From the NCBI RefSeq assembly GCF_004028095.1, contig NZ_SBHM01000003.1:1-64000 (forward strand): DNA of 64,000 nt. The letters are read 5' to 3'. This DNA comes from Paenarthrobacter ureafaciens. GTDB lineage: Bacteria; Actinomycetota; Actinomycetes; Actinomycetales; Micrococcaceae. The position numbers and the translations under genes are program-made. Below, piece after piece: positions 59,480 to 64,000 of the stretch. The stretch's first letter is position 1. The number at the start of each line of letters is the position of its first letter. The notes below the pieces were generated by a model. It was not told where the DNA came from, made no database searches, and saw nothing but the letters and a program-made list of their open reading frames with translations.

Positions 59480-61702
59480 CTAAGCTGACGTTCCCGCAGC
59501 CGGGAACCGCTCCCAGGCCCTGTGCGTGGACAGGAGCTCCTGGAGGGCAGGGATCACAGCGCCCGGATCATCCCCGGCCACGATCCCCGGAGCGTCCTGG
59601 GGTATGCCCGCAGCATCGAGGCAGGAGGCTCCTGAACCCCACGCACCGATTGCCTTGCCGTGGCGGAAGGCTTCCGAGGCCATAAGCACGACGCGGGGGT
59701 CCACCGCGGCTCCGGGCTCCCCCGCCTTGGCGTCCCGACCGGGCATGGCGTCCGGAGCCGGCGAAGCCCCGCCTACCAGGACGAGGGCGTCGAACTCGGT
59801 GGACCGCGCCGTCAGATAGGTCCGCTGGACCGTCAAGGCAGGACCGTCGTCCGCTCGGAGGTGGCCACCCACCGGCGCAACAAGCAACGGTACGATGCCC
59901 TCTGATTCCAGCGCTTCACGGGCCGCAGCGACCAGCGAAAGATCGCTGCCTGCGTCGGCCACAATCCCCACTACGCGGCCTGCGACGGGCCATGTGCCGC
60001 CCAACTGGGACAGCGCCGGGCTGGGCTCGGAGTCGGGGACATCCACCGTGGCGCCGGGAACCGGCATGCCAAGGCCTTTGGCGACGGCCTCGCACAGTCC
60101 GGCGTCGATGTTGGCCAACGCCATCAACTGCCGCTCCCGGACAGCAGCTTCATAGCATTTGCCGAGCTCGAAAGTGTAGGCCTGGATGATGTGGTCCTGC
60201 TCCACCGGTGTCATGCTCCGGAAGAACAACCGGGCCTGGCTGTAGTGGTCATCGAAGGATGCAGGGTTGCGGCGCTCCTTGATGGCCTCAGCGATTTCTT
60301 CGGGAACCTCCACGAACGCACCGACGTCCTGCCCCGCCATGAACGGGCATCCGCCATCAAGTGAGTTCGGGTGGTAGGGAGCCACGCCGGAGTGGACCGC
60401 CGTCTGGTGCATCCCGTCACGGAGCATGTCGTTGACCGGAGCGTGCGGCCGGTTGATGGGCAGCTGCGCGAAGTTCGGCCCGCCCAGCCTGGAGATCTGG
60501 GTGTCCAGGTAGGAGAAGAGCCGCACTTGGAGCAGCGGATCATTGGTCACATCGATTCCGGGCACCAGGTGTCCCGGGTGGAAGGCGACCTGCTCCGTCT
60601 CGGCAAAGTAGTTGGTGGGATTGGCGTTCAGGGTCATCAGGCCGATCGGCTGGACCGGGGCGAGTTCCTCCGGGATGAACTTGGTGGGGTCCAGGAGGTC
60701 GATGCCCTCGAACATTTGGTCCTCGGTGTCCGGGAACGCCTGGATGCCCAATTCCCACTGGGGATAGGCACCCGCCTCAATGGCATCGGCCAAGTCCCGG
60801 CGATGGAAGTCGGGGTCCATGCCGTTGATGATCTGGGCTTCCTCCCAGACCAGTGAATGGACACCCTGCTTGGGCTTCCAGTGGAACTTGACCAGCGTGG
60901 TTTCGCCATCTGCGTTCACCAACCGGAAGGTGTGGACACCAAACCCCTCCATGGTCCGGTAGGACCGCGGAATGCCGCGGTCGGACATGTTCCACAGGGT
61001 GTGGGCCTGGGCTTCGGTGTGCAGTGAGACGAAGTCCCAGAAGGTGTCATGGGCACTCTGGGCCTGCGGGATCTCCCGGTCCGGGTGGGGCTTGGCAGCG
61101 TGCACGATGTCCGGGAACTTGATGCCGTCCTGGATGAAGAAGACGGGGATGTTGTTGCCTACGAGGTCGTATGTGCCCTCATCCGTATAGAACTTCGTCG
61201 AGAATCCGCGGGTGTCGCGGACAGTATCCGCCGAACCCCGTGAACCCAGTACGGTGGAAAACCGCACGAAGACCGGCGTTTCGACGTCGGCCGCCAGGAA
61301 GCCGGCCTTGGTCACTTTCGAGGCCGTGCCGTAGGAACGGAAGACGCCGTGTGCGCCGGCTCCACGGGCATGGACTACGCGCTCCGGGATCCGTTCGTGG
61401 TCAAAGTGCGTGATCTTTTCGCGCAGGTGGTGGTCCTGCAGCAGGGTGGGCCCGCGCGAACCCGCTTTGAGTGAGTGGTCCGTGTCGGCGAGCCTCAGCC
61501 CCTGGGCAGTTGTCAGGTATTGGCCGGACTGGGCCCGGGCGTTTGCCGGCGCACCTGTGGGGCTACCCGTGGGCGAGACAGCCTCGGGCGCCTGCTGGTC
61601 GGGCTTGGGCGGCAAAGGTTCACGGGGACCGGTTGGCTCTTCCACGCTTGCGGGCTCACTTGACGGAGCGCCGGGAATCCGGACGTTGTCTTCGTTTGGC
61701 AC
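59480..61702 (-). CDS. katE: Large-subunit heme catalase (HPII/KatE type)
   Basis: Breaks down hydrogen peroxide. The 740-residue protein has the large-catalase layout: an N-terminal extension of about 60 residues rich in Pro/Glu, the catalase core with the active His in ERVVHARGAGAHGVF (about residue 110), Asn in GNNIPVFFIQDG, the heme-binding Tyr in RLFSYLDTQISRLGG (about 397), and a C-terminal class I glutamine-amidotransferase-like domain (about 575-740, from VAGRVVGIVADAG). The GTG start has a GAGGAGA site. It follows the ppsA-regulator pair on the same strand but with a separate 185-base gap. Confidence 0.93.
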   Translation of the reverse strand: MPNEDNVRIPGAPSSEPASVEEPTGPREPLPPKPDQQAPEAVSPTGSPTGAPANARAQSGQYLTTAQGLRLADTDHSLKAGSRGPTLLQDHHLREKITHFDHERIPERVVHARGAGAHGVFRSYGTASKVTKAGFLAADVETPVFVRFSTVLGSRGSADTVRDTRGFSTKFYTDEGTYDLVGNNIPVFFIQDGIKFPDIVHAAKPHPDREIPQAQSAHDTFWDFVSLHTEAQAHTLWNMSDRGIPRSYRTMEGFGVHTFRLVNADGETTLVKFHWKPKQGVHSLVWEEAQIINGMDPDFHRRDLADAIEAGAYPQWELGIQAFPDTEDQMFEGIDLLDPTKFIPEELAPVQPIGLMTLNANPTNYFAETEQVAFHPGHLVPGIDVTNDPLLQVRLFSYLDTQISRLGGPNFAQLPINRPHAPVNDMLRDGMHQTAVHSGVAPYHPNSLDGGCPFMAGQDVGAFVEVPEEIAEAIKERRNPASFDDHYSQARLFFRSMTPVEQDHIIQAYTFELGKCYEAAVRERQLMALANIDAGLCEAVAKGLGMPVPGATVDVPDSEPSPALSQLGGTWPVAGRVVGIVADAGSDLSLVAAAREALESEGIVPLLVAPVGGHLRADDGPALTVQRTYLTARSTEFDALVLVGGASPAPDAMPGRDAKAGEPGAAVDPRVVLMASEAFRHGKAIGAWGSGASCLDAAGIPQDAPGIVAGDDPGAVIPALQELLSTHRAWERFPAAGTSA

Positions 61703-61856
61703 GATGGGTTCTCCTCGGGTTTGTGGCAAAGCCGGCAGCCCAGCTAAAAAGCTAAGCTTCCTTACTACCCTAGGGGTCCCCTGCCGGCACCGCAACGGAG
61801 CCACGCGGCGCGGAGCGGCCTTGGTGGCCGGTCAGCGCCCCACGTCAGCTCGCCGT

Positions 61857-61884
61857 GTAAGCTCCCCGACGTAAGCTCCCCGAC
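61857..61884. repeat. 14-bp perfect tandem repeat upstream of katE
   Basis: GTAAGCTCCCCGAC occurs twice with no spacer, directly after the end of the PEP synthase regulator gene. Confidence 0.8.
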
Positions 61885-61887
61885 AGA

Positions 61888-62730
61888 TCAGTGATGAAGC
61901 TGCATCCGCTGGAGCACCGTGGCCGAGATTTCCTCCACCGACATCGTGGCCGAGTTCACGTACGGGATGTTGTTCGCCCGGTACATGTCCTCTGCGTTCC
62001 GGAGTTCAAAACTGCATTGCTGCAGCGAGGCATAGTTGCTGCCGGGGCGGCGCTCCTGGCGGATCTGGCTCAGCCGCACGGGTTGGGAGGTGAGGCCAAA
62101 GCACTTGTCCGCGAACGCCAGCAACGGTTTGGGCAACGACATCGTGTCGAAGTCTTCCTCCACCAGGGGGAAGTTCGCCGCGAGGATGCCGTGCTGCAAT
62201 GCCAGATACATGGTGGTGGGGGTCTTGCCGCAGCGCGAAGGCGCTATGAGGATCAGCTCGGCACGCTCCAGCGCCCGCAGGGACTGGCCGTCGTCGTGCT
62301 CTATCGCGTACTCGACCGCGGCCATGCGGGACTGGTAGCGAACAGCGTCCCCGACGCCGTGCGCTTGCCCGGGAGCGCCGCTGGCGGCAGTGCCCAACGC
62401 GTCTTCCAATTGGCCGATGTGCGCGTCGAAGAGGTCGAAGAAGCGGCCTGCGCTCTGGGCGAGGACAGCACGCACCTCCGGATTGACCGTCGTCGAGAAA
62501 ACCAGCGGCCGGGTGCCCGAAGCCGCCACCCGGTTGATGCCGTGGACCACCGCGCGGGCCTGTTCAACCGTGGTGATGAACGGGATGGTGCGGCGTTCCA
62601 AGCGGTGCGCCGGGAACTGCGTCAACAGCGTATTACCGAGGGTCTCGGCGGTGATGCCGGTGCTGTCGGAGAGAAAGAACACCGTGGGAGCGGGCGCGGA
62701 GCCCGCCCCCACGGCATGCGTATCCGTCAT
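61888..62730 (-). CDS. ppsR: Pyruvate, water dikinase regulatory protein (PSRP)
   Basis: A 280-residue DUF299 protein that inactivates PEP synthase by ADP-dependent phosphorylation and reactivates it by phosphorolysis. The start VFFLSDSTGITAETLGNTLL (about 17-36), the nucleotide-binding SRCGKTPTTMYLA (about 164-176) and FGLTSQPVRLSQIR are family blocks. The ATG directly follows the stop of ppsA with no gap, so the regulator and its target are translated together. Confidence 0.92.
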   Translation of the reverse strand: MTDTHAVGAGSAPAPTVFFLSDSTGITAETLGNTLLTQFPAHRLERRTIPFITTVEQARAVVHGINRVAASGTRPLVFSTTVNPEVRAVLAQSAGRFFDLFDAHIGQLEDALGTAASGAPGQAHGVGDAVRYQSRMAAVEYAIEHDDGQSLRALERAELILIAPSRCGKTPTTMYLALQHGILAANFPLVEEDFDTMSLPKPLLAFADKCFGLTSQPVRLSQIRQERRPGSNYASLQQCSFELRNAEDMYRANNIPYVNSATMSVEEISATVLQRMQLHH

Positions 62731-64000
62731 CTACAGCGCCGCGCGGTTACCCGTGCGTGCCAAGCGCAGCCACGTTTCCGTGACGGCGTCAGGGTTCAGG
62801 GAGATCGAACTGATTCCCTGCGCCAGCAGCCACTCCGCGAAGTCCGGGTGGTCGCTGGGACCCTGGCCGCAGATGCCCACGTACCGCCCCTTGGCCCGGC
62901 AGGCGCTGATGGCCATTTCCAGAAGCTTGGTGACAGCGGGGTTCCGCTCATCGAAGCCATCGGCCACCAGGGCTGAGTCGCGGTCCAGGCCCAGGGTGAG
63001 CTGGGTGAGGTCGTTGGAACCGATGGAGAACCCGTCGAAGTACTCCAGGAACTCATCGGCCAGCAGCGCGTTGGCGGGAAGTTCGCACATCATCACGATC
63101 TCCAGCCCGTTCTCGCCGCGGCGCAGGCCGTTCTCCGCCAGCAGGTCGATGACGCCGCGGGCTTCGTCCAGGGTCCGCACGAACGGAACCATGAGCTTGA
63201 TGTTGCTCAGGCCCATCTGGTTCCGCACGTACTTGAGGGCCTCGCACTCAAGCTCGAACGCCTGCCGGAACGACTCCGACAAGTACCGGGAAGCGCCCCG
63301 GTACCCGATCATCGGGTTCTCTTCCTCGGGTTCGAACGCCGGGCCGCCGATCAGGTTGGCGTACTCGTTGGACTTGAAGTCCGAGAGCCGGATGATCACC
63401 GTTTCCGGCGCGAACGCGGCGGCAATCGTGGAGATGCCTTCGGCAAGGCGACGCACGTAGTAGTCCCGCGGTCCGTCGTAGGCCGCGATCTTCTCGCGGA
63501 TCTGCCTGACGGTGAAATCGTCCAGGGACGCCGGGCGCGGAATGTCGCCGGCAACGGCCAGCAGGGCGTTGGGGTGGATGCCGATCTGGCGGTTGATGAT
63601 GAATTCCAACCGGGCCAGGCCCACTCCATGGTGCGGGAGCCTGGCGAAGCTGAACGCCTGCTCCGGGGTGCCGACGTTCATCATGATCTTCACCGGTGCC
63701 TCGGGCATGGTCTCCAGGGACGTTTCCTGGAGGGTGTACTCGAGCAGCCCCTCGTACACCAGGCCGGCTTCACCTTCGGCGCAGGACACCGTCACCGGCG
63801 TTCCGTCCTTGAGGATCTGGGATGCGTACCCGGTTCCAACGACGGCGGGGATGCCCAGTTCGCGGGCGATGATGGCGGCGTGGCACGTGCGCCCGCCACG
63901 GTCCGTGACGATCGCGGCGGCTTTCTTCATGATCGGTTCCCAGTCAGGGTCGGTCATGTTCGCCACCAGGACATCGCCCTCCTGGAAGGAAGCCATCTGG
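62731..64000 (-). CDS. ppsA: Phosphoenolpyruvate synthase, C-terminal part (cut by window edge)
   Basis: Makes PEP from pyruvate and ATP for gluconeogenesis. The visible part holds the swivelling phospho-His in [22 protein letters not shown] and the PEP/pyruvate domain with [19 protein letters not shown] and [19 protein letters not shown]. The N-terminal ATP-binding domain lies off the right edge. It ends at TAG, immediately before the ATG of its regulator. Confidence 0.94.
   Translation of the reverse strand, partial: QMASFQEGDVLVANMTDPDWEPIMKKAAAIVTDRGGRTCHAAIIARELGIPAVVGTGYASQILKDGTPVTVSCAEGEAGLVYEGLLEYTLQETSLETMPEAPVKIMMNVGTPEQAFSFARLPHHGVGLARLEFIINRQIGIHPNALLAVAGDIPRPASLDDFTVRQIREKIAAYDGPRDYYVRRLAEGISTIAAAFAPETVIIRLSDFKSNEYANLIGGPAFEPEEENPMIGYRGASRYLSESFRQAFELECEALKYVRNQMGLSNIKLMVPFVRTLDEARGVIDLLAENGLRRGENGLEIVMMCELPANALLADEFLEYFDGFSIGSNDLTQLTLGLDRDSALVADGFDERNPAVTKLLEMAISACRAKGRYVGICGQGPSDHPDFAEWLLAQGISSISLNPDAVTETWLRLARTGNRAAL

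Noticed and set aside
61891..62976. 361-residue plus-strand open frame opposite ppsR and ppsA
   Set aside because: Antisense shadow of two recognised genes.

Overview
The window is a gene-dense, high-GC stretch of a chromosome with a typical actinobacterial gene set. Several features point to Micrococcaceae, probably Arthrobacter or Paenarthrobacter. The ring-cleavage dioxygenase at 56185 closely resembles, from memory, the Mn-dependent MndD of Arthrobacter globiformis. The window also has a DUF222/HNH protein, two LigD polymerase-type proteins, an EF-G-like protein, an Eis-like acetyltransferase, and many genes whose -10-like box sits right before the start codon, suggesting leaderless transcripts. 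I see no rRNA, tRNA, CRISPR array, prophage or insertion sequence.

1-12.3 kb is mostly core genome: a partial coaE, a YigZ/IMPACT protein, rpsA with a recognisable promoter and structured leader, an Eis-type acetyltransferase, polA, a hotdog thioesterase, a DHFR-like reductase, a lipoprotein/membrane-protein pair, a Pit phosphate transporter with a small membrane partner and a possible PHO box, and a HAD-like protein. 12.4-15.5 kb is a tryptophan-degradation operon (kynA, kynU, PaaX-type regulator) that lacks a kynurenine formamidase gene. 15.6-29.97 kb holds a BadF-type kinase, a LolA-like protein, an ABC transporter, a YciO protein, a degenerate serine-hydrolase lipoprotein, a LigD-type polymerase, an alpha/beta hydrolase, EF-G2, an M50-like membrane protease, hrpB and a zinc alcohol dehydrogenase.

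30.2-36.2 kb contains the DUF222/HNH protein, a secreted protein with two copies of a helical motif, a 5'-3' exonuclease, and an aromatic-ring FAD monooxygenase behind two IclR-like operator dyads. 36.5-43.9 kb is a compact surface-glycan operon: GT2, GT4, a flippase fused to a GT-C glycosyltransferase, GT4 and a PIG-L deacetylase. It is followed by a secreted beta-helix protein on the other strand and an MFS transporter.

46.6-52.3 kb carries small redox and stress genes (CMD family, DksA-like, PPOX-fold, DHFR-like), a second LigD-type polymerase, and pyruvate oxidase with a DUF2945 protein. 52.4-58.8 kb is a homoprotocatechuate (3,4-dihydroxyphenylacetate) meta-cleavage operon: an FAH-RraA fusion, a GntR regulator, then hpaE, hpaD, hpaH and hpaI. 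Together these would convert the ring-cleaved product to pyruvate and succinate semialdehyde. No hpaF isomerase and no hpaBC hydroxylase are present. The right end has a PPOX-fold protein, a large catalase, and the PEP synthase regulator directly behind a partial ppsA.

The observations I rate highest are the FAH-RraA fusion, the flippase/GT-C fusion, the paired IclR-like dyads, and the 68-bp inverted repeat inside the homoprotocatechuate operon.
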